Below the pieces are notes generated by a model. The model worked only from the letters and a program-made list of their open reading frames with translations. It made no database searches and was not told where the DNA came from. From contig NZ_KZ300476.1 in the NCBI RefSeq assembly GCF_002514735.1, positions 372,001-436,000 on the forward strand: DNA of 64,000 nucleotides, read 5' to 3'. A program made the translations under genes and the position numbers. This document shows, in pieces, positions 36,039 through 44,582 of the stretch. The DNA is from Sediminicola luteus (GTDB lineage: Bacteria; Bacteroidota; Bacteroidia; Flavobacteriales; Flavobacteriaceae). How positions within the stretch are numbered: the stretch's first letter is position 1; the number at the start of each line of letters is the position of its first letter.

Positions 36039-36056
36039 CTATTTTCTCAGCTTTAA

Positions 36057-36311
36057 TTAAGCCAACATCTTACGGTTCTTTTTGGTCTTGAAAGACAAAG
36101 CTTTTTTTACTCGGCTAGTACGGAACTTGTGAAGACGGGCCACCTCGATGGTCTTTTCTTCAGTTTCGATGTGCTCAACAGCTGGGGTAGTAATCTCAAC
36201 ATCCAATACTACGGTCTGAACCGGAAGCTCTAAAGTAGTGGCTTTTTGGTCTTGGGCCTGAGCGGTGAATCCTAGAAGAAGTACGATGATGATGGTGATG
36301 ATGGCTTTCAT
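36057..36311 (-). CDS. Small exported basic protein, paralog 2 of 3
   Basis: 84 residues from ATG 36311. Signal peptide, short central stretch and the same basic tail as the gene at 35295. The proteins differ at three positions only (residues in DQKATT, VVLDVE, AVEHIE). With the flanking leader also duplicated, the event was recent. It makes the pair an obvious target for recombination and for gene dosage change. Confidence 0.8.
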   Translation of the reverse strand: MKAIITIIIVLLLGFTAQAQDQKATTLELPVQTVVLDVEITTPAVEHIETEEKTIEVARLHKFRTSRVKKALSFKTKKNRKMLA

Positions 36312-36773
36312 AACTGTTGTGCTTTTACACTTCCAAAGTAAATCCACAGCAGAACCTCGACCGGAAATCGGTCGCTGAAACACCCCCTAAACTCGGTATC
36401 TGACGAAAAGTTCGGAGAAGTGCAAAAAATCTCCGATAACGGTTTTTAGGGCACGTTACCTCTGACCGAAACTCCATGCATTTTATCGACCAAAATCACA
36501 AACAGGCCTTCTAAATCCAGGCCTATTTCCTCTTATTATATTAGGATTCGCCACCTATTCCGTTCCATGGAAAAGAAAATGACGTATATGTTTTATTGGA
36601 TAAAAGCATCCTCACTATTAAAAAATGCACGAGGGGCACCGTATAAAGGCCCTAAAACCCCCGTCTTAACAACCAGGCCAATTCCAGCGGCCCCTTCATG
36701 CAAGTTTTAAAATCCTTTGGAAGGATTATTTAGTTATCCATTTTTAAGGGTTACGGGGCACCCTTCTATATGT
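36312..36773. other. Spacer between the second and third small basic protein genes
   Basis: 462 bp: the leader of paralog 2 up to 36472, then about 300 bp with no credible gene. An inverted repeat AAGGGT...ACCCTT near 36747-36766 could end transcription of the third gene on the minus strand. Confidence 0.5.
36393..36437 (-). promoter_or_regulatory. Conserved 45-bp box, paralog 2
   Basis: Same box as 35631-35675, with one substitution. Contains a 7-bp inverted repeat (TCGGAGA and TCTCCGA) not kept in the third copy. Confidence 0.6.
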
Positions 36774-37007
36774 TTACGCCAATTTGGCTTTGTTCTTTTT
36801 CGTTTTAAAAGCCAAGGCTTTCTTTACACGCGATGTTCTGAACTTGTGTAAACGAGCTACTTTTTGTTCGGCCTTTTCTTTTTGTTCTTTTTCTTGTTTA
36901 ACCCATTGCTCCGTTTCTACGGTATTGGTCAAAGTAGGTTGTGGTTTCTGTGCAGCGGCCGTTGTGCCAATGGCTACTACTAAAATTAAGGTTACAATAG
37001 CTTTCAT
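36774..37007 (-). CDS. Small exported basic protein, paralog 3 of 3
   Basis: 77 residues. Signal peptide (MKAIVTLILVVAIGTTAAAQ), then a Lys/Glu/Gln-rich middle unlike the other two (QWVKQEKEQKEKAEQK), and the constant tail VARLHKFRTSRVKKALAFKT then KKNKAKLA. It is the older, diverged member. Upstream sequence also shares the 45-bp box. Stands divergent from msrA. Confidence 0.78.
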   Translation of the reverse strand: MKAIVTLILVVAIGTTAAAQKPQPTLTNTVETEQWVKQEKEQKEKAEQKVARLHKFRTSRVKKALAFKTKKNKAKLA

Positions 37008-37088
37008 TATTACCGGGGTTTTACACTGCTAAACTAGTCCGACCCCGACCTAAGACCCTACCACATACCGCCCAAAACCCCAGTATTT

Positions 37089-37133
37089 TCGGTATCTGAC
37101 AAAAACATAGCCCAAGTGCGAAAAATGTCCGAT
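37089..37133 (-). promoter_or_regulatory. Conserved 45-bp box, paralog 3
   Basis: Keeps TCGGTATCTGAC, AAGTGC and TCCGAT at the same spacing as in paralogs 1 and 2, although other bases differ. It lies between the divergent third paralog and msrA and might influence either. Confidence 0.6.
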
Positions 37134-37264
37134 GAAAGTTTTCAACCGGGCGGTCACCTCATCGTAGGAACCTACACTTTATCGATGAAATGCATGGGAG
37201 ACCATAGCCCTAATCCTAAAAAAAAAGAAAGACATGTGAAGACTGCGGACTTGCTATTGTACTT

Positions 37265-37272
37265 TACCTTTG
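37265..37272 (+). promoter_or_regulatory. Candidate -7 element for msrA
   Basis: TACCTTTG fits TAnnTTTG, 35 nt before the msrA ATG at 37308. The -33 TTG is not at the standard distance. Confidence 0.45.
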
Positions 37273-37307
37273 TAAGGTTACCCCCTGTGGGCCCACTAAC
37301 CCAAAAA

Positions 37308-38000
37308 ATGAAGATTATGTTGCAGAAACTTATGCCCTTGGCCTTGGCACTACTCACTATAAGTTGTCATTCCAAACCAAAAAATGATAAAATGGCCGAA
37401 ACGGTTGTGTCCAAAACCGAGGAAACCAAGACCGAAAAGCAGAAAAAGGATTTAAGCCAATTCGAAACCGCCTATTTTGCCAGTGGCTGCTTTTGGTGTG
37501 TAGAGGCCATTTATGAAAGTGTAGAAGGGGTTGAAGAAGTAATCTCAGGCTATTCGGGCGGAAAAGAAAAGAACCCGACCTATAAACAAGTAAGTTATGG
37601 CAAAACCACACATGCCGAGGCCGTAGAGGTGTATTACGACCCTAAAGTGGTCTCTTTTGAAACCTTGGTTACGGTCTTCTTCGGATCTCATGACCCGACC
37701 ACTTTAAATAGACAAGGGCCGGATCGTGGAGCCCAATACCGTTCTATCGCATTTTACAAGAACGATTCCGAAAAACAAATTATCGAGGCCTTTATCAAAG
37801 GTTTGGAGGAAGCCGAGGTTTATCCGTCCAAAATCGTGACCCAGGTAAAACGGTTTAAAAAATTCTATAAGGCAGAAGATTACCATCAGGATTATGAAAA
37901 ATTGAATCCGGGTAACCGATATGTACAACAGGTTTCCGTACCTCGATTAAACCGTTTTAAAGAACGCTTCCCTCAGTTACTGAAAAAAGAGGCACATTAA
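37308..38000 (+). CDS. msrA: Peptide-methionine (S)-S-oxide reductase MsrA, lipoprotein
   Basis: 230 residues from ATG 37308, which gives a lipoprotein signal (LLTISC, Cys about residue 20). The MsrA domain from about residue 50 has catalytic GCFWC (ASGCFWCVEAIYESVEG), GYSGG, the HDPTTLNRQGPDRGAQYRS block and AEDYHQDY. It repairs oxidised methionine; with the signal it acts in the envelope. MsrB is not fused. Long upstream GTG frame is spurious. Confidence 0.94.
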   Translation: MKIMLQKLMPLALALLTISCHSKPKNDKMAETVVSKTEETKTEKQKKDLSQFETAYFASGCFWCVEAIYESVEGVEEVISGYSGGKEKNPTYKQVSYGKTTHAEAVEVYYDPKVVSFETLVTVFFGSHDPTTLNRQGPDRGAQYRSIAFYKNDSEKQIIEAFIKGLEEAEVYPSKIVTQVKRFKKFYKAEDYHQDYEKLNPGNRYVQQVSVPRLNRFKERFPQLLKKEAH

Positions 38001-38020
38001 CACCAAGAAATTCCCAAACG

Positions 38021-38046
38021 AAAAAGGCGCCCAATGGCGCCTTTTT
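38021..38046. terminator. Bidirectional terminator
   Basis: AAAAAGGCGCC, loop CAAT, GGCGCCTTTTT: eleven perfect pairs with A and T runs, between converging msrA and the coiled-coil protein gene. Confidence 0.92.
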
Positions 38047-38064
38047 GCGTTTGTATTCATATGA

Positions 38065-39582
38065 TTAACGAAGTACCACTTCGGAGTACTCGGCGTTAAT
38101 ATTCACCTTACCACCCGACTTCCCAAGGCTGCCTTTATGTACAACCCCACCAGAGGCCTCATTGCGCTGTAGTTTCCATGTCGACGGATATTCGATTTCT
38201 GACTGGAGACCATTTATATAGAGTTGTGCATTCTGCGGCATCTCACATAACAGCTCCCCATTTTCAACATTTACATCCAAAGCGGAAAATTGATTCCCCA
38301 CCGCTAAAATGGTTACATTACCCAAAGCATTATTGATCAAAGCCTTTTTTCCGATTTCGTCTATGGTTACCTCGGAAGATTGACAATCGAGGGACAGCTC
38401 CCCCACTTTGGCCAACTCTACCTTCTCAGAAAAATCGGTCTTAAGTTTACCGGCATCCCAAACCTCTACCTGTACTGGGGTATAAGAGGCGACCACATAG
38501 GTATCTTCCCCATCTATGGTACGGGCCAACAACTTTGAGTGGGCCAATTTGGCCTCGATATTCTTGGTGTTCTGGGCCAACTTGATCTCGCCATAGCGGG
38601 CATTGATCTTAAGTCTTACTGACTTGGGCATCCAAACTTTGATATGGATCTTGACATGGTTCGAAGCATGCCCGCCCATGACCACTTTATTATTGCCAAA
38701 ACTATAGGCAAATCCGGTTTTACTGCTCGATCTTATGGCTTGCCGTACCTGTCTTTCGGCCTCTTGCATTTGGCGTTCTACCTCCCGTTGCGCCTGTCGT
38801 ACCTCTGCACGAGCCCTTCGTTGTTCAACGGCTTGTTGGGCACGGGCCTGGGCCATTTCTTTTTGTATGGCCTTGCGTTCTTTTACCATTTCTGCCTGGG
38901 CCCGTTTACGCTCCTTTATTATTTCTTCACGCTGCTTCTTATACTCTTCCCGATGTATCTTGGATTCTTCTTTCCACTGTTCCAATTCGGCTTTATACTC
39001 GGTATCCAAATATTTCTTCATTTCTTTTTGCCATTCTTCCATATAGCTGTCGCCTTCTTTTTTATAGCGCTCATAATCGAATTCAGACATACCCATATGT
39101 GGCATTGGCGGTATCTGTATGATCTCGGGCAACTCGAGCAACTCCGTCATTTCAGGCATCTCGGGCATTTCCGGCATTACGAAATTCTCCATATGGAACT
39201 CGATATCTGGCATAAAGGAAAGCTCGGGCACATCGGGCATTACAAAATTAAACTCGGTATTGCCCGCCCAGTGCCCCTGGTTTACGGTCTCTATACTTAT
39301 CTTTTTGCTATTTCCCATTATCTCTACCGGATTCGACTTCAGATACGCATCGGCCTCTTCGACTTCCATATCCTCCAAAATCACCTTGGCTTCTACCTTA
39401 ACCTGGTTCTTGTTCCAGGTTTCAAAAGTGATATCTGCATTTTGGGTATTTACATCGACTATGGCATCGCCATTGACATCGAAGGTTTCGGTAATGGTAC
39501 GTTCTTGCTTCTGCCCATATAAAAGCGGAATACTAGCCCATAATATAACTACACTATATAATATCTTGCTGCTCGTTCTCAT
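38065..39582 (-). CDS. Exported coiled-coil protein with adhesin-like beta ends (DUF4097-like)
   Basis: 505 residues from ATG 39582 (39603 is an alternative start); signal peptide at about 1-25. The outer parts are beta-rich (VDVNTQNADITFETWNKNQV near the start, and VHKGSLGKSGGKVNINAEYS at the end), similar to DUF4097-type proteins. Inserted between them is a Met/Pro-rich hinge with repeats of PEM, then about 115 residues of charged coiled coil (Lys/Glu/Arg/Gln, with QRRARAEVRQAQREVERQ). It is downstream of the sigma/anti-sigma pair and overlaps the latter by 29 bp, so it is one operon. Confidence 0.82.
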   Translation of the reverse strand: MRTSSKILYSVVILWASIPLLYGQKQERTITETFDVNGDAIVDVNTQNADITFETWNKNQVKVEAKVILEDMEVEEADAYLKSNPVEIMGNSKKISIETVNQGHWAGNTEFNFVMPDVPELSFMPDIEFHMENFVMPEMPEMPEMTELLELPEIIQIPPMPHMGMSEFDYERYKKEGDSYMEEWQKEMKKYLDTEYKAELEQWKEESKIHREEYKKQREEIIKERKRAQAEMVKERKAIQKEMAQARAQQAVEQRRARAEVRQAQREVERQMQEAERQVRQAIRSSSKTGFAYSFGNNKVVMGGHASNHVKIHIKVWMPKSVRLKINARYGEIKLAQNTKNIEAKLAHSKLLARTIDGEDTYVVASYTPVQVEVWDAGKLKTDFSEKVELAKVGELSLDCQSSEVTIDEIGKKALINNALGNVTILAVGNQFSALDVNVENGELLCEMPQNAQLYINGLQSEIEYPSTWKLQRNEASGGVVHKGSLGKSGGKVNINAEYSEVVLR

Positions 39583-40156
39583 GCTCTGATGTTTTAAGTT
39601 CATCCAATTTGTTTTTTAGCTTGTACAACAACTTCAAGCGTAACTGTAGGTTTTGGATCAATGCATTAATGGTCTCTTCATTTGGCCCAAGGGTATTTAG
39701 ATCATGGTTCAATTTTTCGTACTCTTTATTGAGCTGCTCCAATTTGGCCAAATGGCCCTCTACCAAGTGTGTATTGGCACTGGATACCGGTAACTTGGCC
39801 AACTCCATATTTATAGTGGCCAAATAATAGTCTTCTACCTTTTTTAGATCGGGCGAAAGGCTTCCTAACGAAATCGCATTTTGCGTTTCCGAGGTGTCTT
39901 GGGTATCAGTTTGGGTAATTCCGGTTTGCGGGTCGGTCAAATCATCGCTATCCTTAACCAGCATCCAAATGGCCCCTAATCCAATGATCAAAGCTATTGC
40001 CGCCGCCATGCGCCACCAGGTATAGCTGACCTGTTTTTTTTGTTCCGGCAATTCTTGGTTCAACCTTTCTAAAAAGCGCGCCTCATGGTCTTTTGATAAG
40101 GTGCTATCGGATTTCGCATAGCCTTCCTTTACCATTTTTTTAAGATCCCGTGCCAT
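39554..40156 (-). CDS. Putative anti-sigma factor-like membrane protein
   Basis: 200 residues, one transmembrane segment (AAAIALIIGLGAIWMLV, about 50-66). The N-terminal 48 residues would be cytoplasmic and the rest periplasmic with a coiled coil. It is encoded directly after the ECF sigma gene (17-bp overlap), the usual place for an anti-sigma factor, although the known zinc anti-sigma motif (HxxxCxxC) is absent. So the function is from context only. Confidence 0.72.
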   Translation of the reverse strand: MARDLKKMVKEGYAKSDSTLSKDHEARFLERLNQELPEQKKQVSYTWWRMAAAIALIIGLGAIWMLVKDSDDLTDPQTGITQTDTQDTSETQNAISLGSLSPDLKKVEDYYLATINMELAKLPVSSANTHLVEGHLAKLEQLNKEYEKLNHDLNTLGPNEETINALIQNLQLRLKLLYKLKNKLDELKTSEHENEQQDII

Positions 40157-40682
40157 ACACTATTTCTTTTAATCGTTCTTTTAATTTTCCTTTTCCCCTT
40201 AGCAATCGGGTACGACAAGCGGTTTCCGATATACCCAGTATCTGCGATATTTCCTGATGGTCGTACCCTTCAACCAAATACAACAATACCACTTGGCGGT
40301 ACTTTTCGGGCAAGGCCTCCATACTGGCATGCACCTCGGCCATGCTCACATCGGTCTCCATCTCCCAATCGTTATCATCTGCCAAATGCACAAAACCTTC
40401 ATCCAAACCAACAGTCAATTCTTTTTTGGCCTTGATAAAATCGATACATTTATTAATGACTATCCGTTTTAACCAAGCCCCAAAACTCACTTCGCCCTTG
40501 TACTGATCCAATTTGGAGAAAGCCCTGATAAATGCTTCCTGTAATATATCCTCCGCATCGGCATCATGGCGTACATAGCGTAAGGCTACATGAAACATGC
40601 CGTCGCAATACTTTCGATACAAGGCCATTTGGGCCGTTCGATCGTTCTGCCTACATTTTTTTATCAGGTCGGTTTGAAGCAT
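40140..40682 (-). CDS. RNA polymerase sigma factor, ECF type
   Basis: 180 residues. Region 2 with DAEDILQEAFIRAFSKLDQY and GAWLKRIVINKCIDFI, region 4 with LPEKYRQVVLLYLVEGYDHQEIS and ISETACRTRLLRGKGKLK. It directs transcription of a small regulon, commonly including its own operon. Translationally coupled to the anti-sigma-like gene. Divergent from the mutarotase gene. Confidence 0.94.
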   Translation of the reverse strand: MLQTDLIKKCRQNDRTAQMALYRKYCDGMFHVALRYVRHDADAEDILQEAFIRAFSKLDQYKGEVSFGAWLKRIVINKCIDFIKAKKELTVGLDEGFVHLADDNDWEMETDVSMAEVHASMEALPEKYRQVVLLYLVEGYDHQEISQILGISETACRTRLLRGKGKLKERLKEIVYGTGS

Positions 40683-40791
40683 TGATCTCGCTACTTACTG
40701 TTGATTGATGTTGTTGTCTATTTTAAAGACGACCCCTATTCGGCCCTGTTGCAAAATATTTTACTTTTATGATCTTTTTAAGATTTTGCAG

Positions 40792-41697
40792 ATGAAGGAA
40801 GTGGAACTCGACAACGGTTTATTAAAGGTTAAGATACTGAATTACGGGGCTATTCTACATAGCCTACAGCTCACAAAACCCGATGGAAGCATTCAAGAAT
40901 TGATCAAAGGTTGCCCTACTACTGAAGATTATCTTACCGATTCCGCTTATCGCGGAGCTTGTATTGGTCGCGTGGCCGGACGCATTTCTAATAACGGGTT
41001 TTCTTTGAATGGTACCCACTACCCTCTACATACCGAAAACGGCATCCATTTGCATGGCGGAGCCAATGGGTTCTCAAAAAAGACTTGGCAAATTGAATCT
41101 GTTGAGGAAGGAAATAATCCGTCGGTGACCTTGTTTCGCGAAAGTGCCCATGGGGAAGAAGGCTATCCCGGAAACTTAAAAGTATGGGTAAGTTATACCC
41201 TGGTAGATCAACAATTGGTTATTACCCACAAGGCCACTACAGATGCACCCACCTTGGTCAACCTGACCAATCATGCCTATTTTCAACTCGATGATTCGCC
41301 CCAAATAGACCATTACGAATTGATACTGAACGCTACCCAACAGGTCGCCTTGGGCGAAGACCTGCTACCAAATGGCCAATTGCTTGCCGTTGGAGAACTA
41401 GATAATGATTTTACCACCCCCCGCCCCATCAAAACCAAAAGGTTCGACAGTATTTTTGCCTTAGATGAGGGTAACATTGCCGGCTCGGCCTTTTCCCCTA
41501 AATCGGGAATACGCATGGAGCTCAGCACCGACCAAAAGGCCTTGGTCATTTATACTAAACCTGGCGATGGCAGCATATGCTTTGAGGCCCAAGGATTCCC
41601 GAATGCCGTTCACAACCCCCATTTTCCGCAATGGACCATACAACCGGGCGATACCTACCACCACCAAATGACTTTTCGATTCGATTGTTTATCTTAG
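40792..41697 (+). CDS. galM: Aldose 1-epimerase (galactose mutarotase)
   Basis: 301 residues from ATG 40792; the longer frame is not conserved. Interconverts anomers of aldoses. Visible are NGIHLHGGANGFSKK (the acid/base His), VNLTNHAYFQL and FEAQGFPNAVHNPHFP with the catalytic Glu. Cytoplasmic: there is no signal peptide. It is upstream of, and probably co-transcribed with, the DUF2911 gene (20 bp gap). Confidence 0.92.
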   Translation: MKEVELDNGLLKVKILNYGAILHSLQLTKPDGSIQELIKGCPTTEDYLTDSAYRGACIGRVAGRISNNGFSLNGTHYPLHTENGIHLHGGANGFSKKTWQIESVEEGNNPSVTLFRESAHGEEGYPGNLKVWVSYTLVDQQLVITHKATTDAPTLVNLTNHAYFQLDDSPQIDHYELILNATQQVALGEDLLPNGQLLAVGELDNDFTTPRPIKTKRFDSIFALDEGNIAGSAFSPKSGIRMELSTDQKALVIYTKPGDGSICFEAQGFPNAVHNPHFPQWTIQPGDTYHHQMTFRFDCLS

Positions 41698-41717
41698 GTA
41701 TTTTGAAAAACAAAGCC

Positions 41718-42275
41718 ATGAAAATCTTGAAACGTATCGTAATCGCTGTAGTCGTACTAGGCGCCCTATTGTATTTTGTAGGCATGCCCTTGGCACGTAA
41801 ACAAACCAAAAAACATAGCCCGGAAACAACGGCTTCCTATGTCGTTAACGGTTGGGACCTGCGTACCCATTATTCGGCCCCCTCGAAAAAAGACCGGGTC
41901 ATTTTTGGGGAATTGGTGCCTTTTGGTAAAGTCTGGCGTACTGGTGCCAACGAACCTACCACCTTTGCTACCACCCAAGACATAAAAATCATAGACAAGC
42001 CTTTACCCGCCGGTATTTATTCATTATGGACCAAACCTGGCGCTGAGGAATGGGAAATCTATTTTAATAGTGAGGTGCCCGATTGGGGAGTGACCTTGGC
42101 AAGCGGCGGGGCCGAAACCACCCGAAACCCAAAGTCCGATGTGGTACAGGTTACCGTGCCTGTAACAACCACGAATCCAAAAGAACAGCTCACCCTCGAT
42201 TTTGAAGAAGACGGGGCCCTCTATCTGTACATTCATTGGGACACCCAAAAAATACGGATTCCCCTCTCAAAATAA
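41718..42275 (+). CDS. DUF2911 domain protein, membrane-anchored
   Basis: 185 residues. An N-terminal hydrophobic segment (VIAVVVLGALLYFVGMPLA, residues 8-26) anchors it or acts as a signal. The DUF2911 domain (about 55-185) contains FGKVWRTGANEPTTF, PLPAGIYSLWTKPG and YLYIHWDTQKIRIPL. Function unknown; it is common in Bacteroidota as an exported protein. Confidence 0.88.
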   Translation: MKILKRIVIAVVVLGALLYFVGMPLARKQTKKHSPETTASYVVNGWDLRTHYSAPSKKDRVIFGELVPFGKVWRTGANEPTTFATTQDIKIIDKPLPAGIYSLWTKPGAEEWEIYFNSEVPDWGVTLASGGAETTRNPKSDVVQVTVPVTTTNPKEQLTLDFEEDGALYLYIHWDTQKIRIPLSK

Positions 42276-42384
42276 AGCCATCCAACAGCTCTGAAAACAG
42301 GGGTTCTTCGTATTTTTATATTATGGAATTCCAGATGGGGTCAACCCAATAATTCCGGGTATCCTATCCTTTAAAAACAAGGCG

Positions 42385-43470
42385 TTGAAAAAATCGAACA
42401 AATCGGCATTGTCTGAAAAAGCTGGGGTTTCCAAAGGAACGGAAGCCCATTTGGCCCCGTTGGGTCATCGCCGCACACTTAAACGGAAGAAACAAAACCC
42501 AACTGCGCTGGCCCAAAGGATTCTAGACGGCAACAAGTCGGCCTTGGCACAGGGCATTACCCTAATCGAAAGTACCCAACCCAACCACCAAAACGACGCT
42601 AACTGCATTATCGCCTCTTGCATTCCCCATAGTGGCAAAAGTATCCGTATAGGTATTACTGGGGTACCTGGGGTGGGCAAAAGTACGTTTATTGAAAGTT
42701 TGGGTATGCTGTTGCTTCAACTGGGGAAAAAAGTAGCCGTTTTGGCCGTTGACCCCAGTAGCAGTCTCAGTAAAGGCAGTATTCTGGGCGATAAAACCCG
42801 TATGTCGGAACTTACCAAGGCCGAAGCTGCCTTTGTACGCCCCTCCCCTTCTGGTAATTCCCTAGGCGGGGTAGCCCGTAAGACCCGAGAGACCATTGTG
42901 CTGTGTGAGGCCGCAGGTTATGATGTTATTCTGATCGAAACCGTTGGTGTTGGGCAAAGTGAAACCGCCGTACACAGTATGGTCGATTTTTTCCTTTTGT
43001 TGAAACTAGCCGGTGCTGGTGATCAACTACAAGGCATTAAAAGGGGCATTATGGAAATGGCCGATTCCATTGTCATCAACAAAGCCGATGGCGACAATCT
43101 TAAACCTGCCCAGTTGGCCCGTACCGAATTCGAAAGGGCCTTTCATTTGTTCCCGCCGAAACCCAATAATTGGATTCCGAAGGTGTTGGTGGCCTCTGCC
43201 CTAGAGGATACCGGTATACGACCTATATGGGAATTGATACTGGAATTTTGGAACCACACCCAAACAAACGGTCATTTTAAACGTAACCGAGATGCCCAGA
43301 ACAAACACTGGGTCATACAAACCATAGAAGATAGGTTGATACAAGATTTTTACCATAGCCCAGGCATCAAAGACGGGCTTGAAAAGACGCTACTGGCGGT
43401 TCAAAACAAGGAAACCTCCCCCTTTGCCGCCGCAGAACGACTTTTAGAGGTATTTAAAACCAAAAAGTGA
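42385..43470 (+). CDS. meaB: Methylmalonyl-CoA mutase-associated GTPase MeaB
   Basis: 361 residues from TTG at 42385 (start uncertain; no ATG before the core). Walker [42 protein letters not shown] and NKADGDN identify the G3E family. It loads adenosylcobalamin onto methylmalonyl-CoA mutase and protects it. The mutase subunits are not in the window. The PduO adenosyltransferase at 12487 belongs to the same cofactor pathway. Confidence 0.94.
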   Translation: MKKSNKSALSEKAGVSKGTEAHLAPLGHRRTLKRKKQNPTALAQRILDGNKSALAQGITLIESTQPNHQNDANCIIASCIPHSGKSIRIGITGVPGVGKSTFIESLGMLLLQLGKKVAVLAVDPSSSLSKGSILGDKTRMSELTKAEAAFVRPSPSGNSLGGVARKTRETIVLCEAAGYDVILIETVGVGQSETAVHSMVDFFLLLKLAGAGDQLQGIKRGIMEMADSIVINKADGDNLKPAQLARTEFERAFHLFPPKPNNWIPKVLVASALEDTGIRPIWELILEFWNHTQTNGHFKRNRDAQNKHWVIQTIEDRLIQDFYHSPGIKDGLEKTLLAVQNKETSPFAAAERLLEVFKTKK

Positions 43471-43537
43471 AACCCCAAAACCGTCTTAAATTGTTTTTGC
43501 CAAGGAACGTGACCATCCAAACCCACGCAATTTTAAC

Positions 43538-43545
43538 TACATTTG
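43538..43545 (+). promoter_or_regulatory. Candidate -7 element for the glycosyltransferase operon
   Basis: TACATTTG matches TAnnTTTG, 80 nt before the glycosyltransferase ATG. No good -33 is seen. Confidence 0.35.
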
Positions 43546-43625
43546 TGGCGAATTCGTAACGGGCATATGGTTCTTTAATGCACCGCTAGCGGCCCAGTTT
43601 ACGTATTTTGCCAAAAACCCAGCGC

Positions 43626-44582
43626 ATGAAGCCAATTACCGAGGCCTTATTATCTATAGTGATACCCATGTATAACGAGCAGGACAATGCCGTTTTACTG
43701 ACCCAAAAAATCCACGAGGCCCTTCCTGGATATAATTACCAGATTATTTATATCGACGATTTTTCTACCGACGATACCCGTAAGGTCATTAAAGGGATGC
43801 AGGATGAAAAGGTACATTTGATCGAACTTAAAAAGAACTATGGGCAAAGTTTGGCCCTGGCCGCCGGTATCGATTATGCCGAAGGGGAATATATAATTAC
43901 CATGGACGGTGATTTACAGAACGACCCCTCCGATATCCCGGCCATGCTCGAATATGCCCTGACCGACGATTACGATGTGGTTACCGGTATCCGACAGAAA
44001 CGTCAAGATTCCTTGGTAAAGAAAATACCTTCTAAAATCGCGAACTTTTTGGTGCGCCGGGTGACCAAACTCGATATCAAAGACAATGGTTGTGCCTTAA
44101 AGGTATTTACCAAAGACATCGCCAAAGGCCTTAACCTCTATGGCGAGATGCACCGCTTTATTACCCTCTTGGCCCATTTGGAAGGCGGACAGATCAAACA
44201 GGTTCCGGTAAAGCACCATGCCCGACAGTTCGGGGTATCTAAATACGGACTCGAACGAGTGTTCAAGGTAGTGGCCGATATGATGCTGTTGTTGTTCATT
44301 CGCAAGTATTTTCAACGCCCCATTCACCTATTCGGTATTTTCGGGGTGCTACTTATCATTCTTGGTATTTTCATCAATATCTATTTGGTAATCGTTAAGT
44401 TTATGGGAGAGGATATCGGTAACCGCCCCCTACTTACTTTTGGCATGATGTTCATTCTAGGGGGTATTCAACTGTTTACCATCGGAATTGTAATGGAATT
44501 GTTGATACGCACCTATTACGAAAGTCAGAGCAAACGTCCGTATCGCATTAAAAAGGTTAGCATAGGTGACCAAAAAGTTTAA
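43626..44582 (+). CDS. Glycosyltransferase family 2, polyprenyl-phosphate type
   Basis: 318 residues from ATG 43626 (the TTG at 43608 is less likely). The GT-A domain begins SIVIPMYNEQDN and has the DxD-like MDGDLQNDP, followed by two transmembrane helices at the C-terminus (LFGIFGVLLIILGIF and LLTFGMMFILGGIQLF). This is the arrangement of dolichol/undecaprenyl-phosphate sugar transferases (DPM1/ArnC/GtrB type). It overlaps the flippase-like gene by 17 bp. Confidence 0.93.
   Translation: MKPITEALLSIVIPMYNEQDNAVLLTQKIHEALPGYNYQIIYIDDFSTDDTRKVIKGMQDEKVHLIELKKNYGQSLALAAGIDYAEGEYIITMDGDLQNDPSDIPAMLEYALTDDYDVVTGIRQKRQDSLVKKIPSKIANFLVRRVTKLDIKDNGCALKVFTKDIAKGLNLYGEMHRFITLLAHLEGGQIKQVPVKHHARQFGVSKYGLERVFKVVADMMLLLFIRKYFQRPIHLFGIFGVLLIILGIFINIYLVIVKFMGEDIGNRPLLTFGMMFILGGIQLFTIGIVMELLIRTYYESQSKRPYRIKKVSIGDQKV

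Larger units (their letters stand above)
35550..36056. other. Spacer between the first two small basic protein genes
   Basis: 507 bp: the left part is the leader of paralog 1 (up to 35710), then about 290 bp without coding potential, then a 14-bp tandem repeat, CTATATTCTATTAT, twice at 36011-36038 plus a partial third copy. Other frames are not convincing genes. Confidence 0.6.
36054..36472 (-). repeat. Direct duplication unit 2
   Basis: Gapless match to 35292-35710. Carries the second small gene and its leader; about 95% identical. Confidence 0.85.

Noticed and set aside
37116-37307. N-terminal extension of msrA from a GTG
   Set aside because: It would place 64 odd residues before a proper lipoprotein signal.
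38644-39522. Long ORF (292 codons) on the plus strand
   Set aside because: It is the antisense shadow of the coiled-coil protein gene; its hydrophobic, His-rich composition follows from Lys/Glu/Met codons read in reverse.
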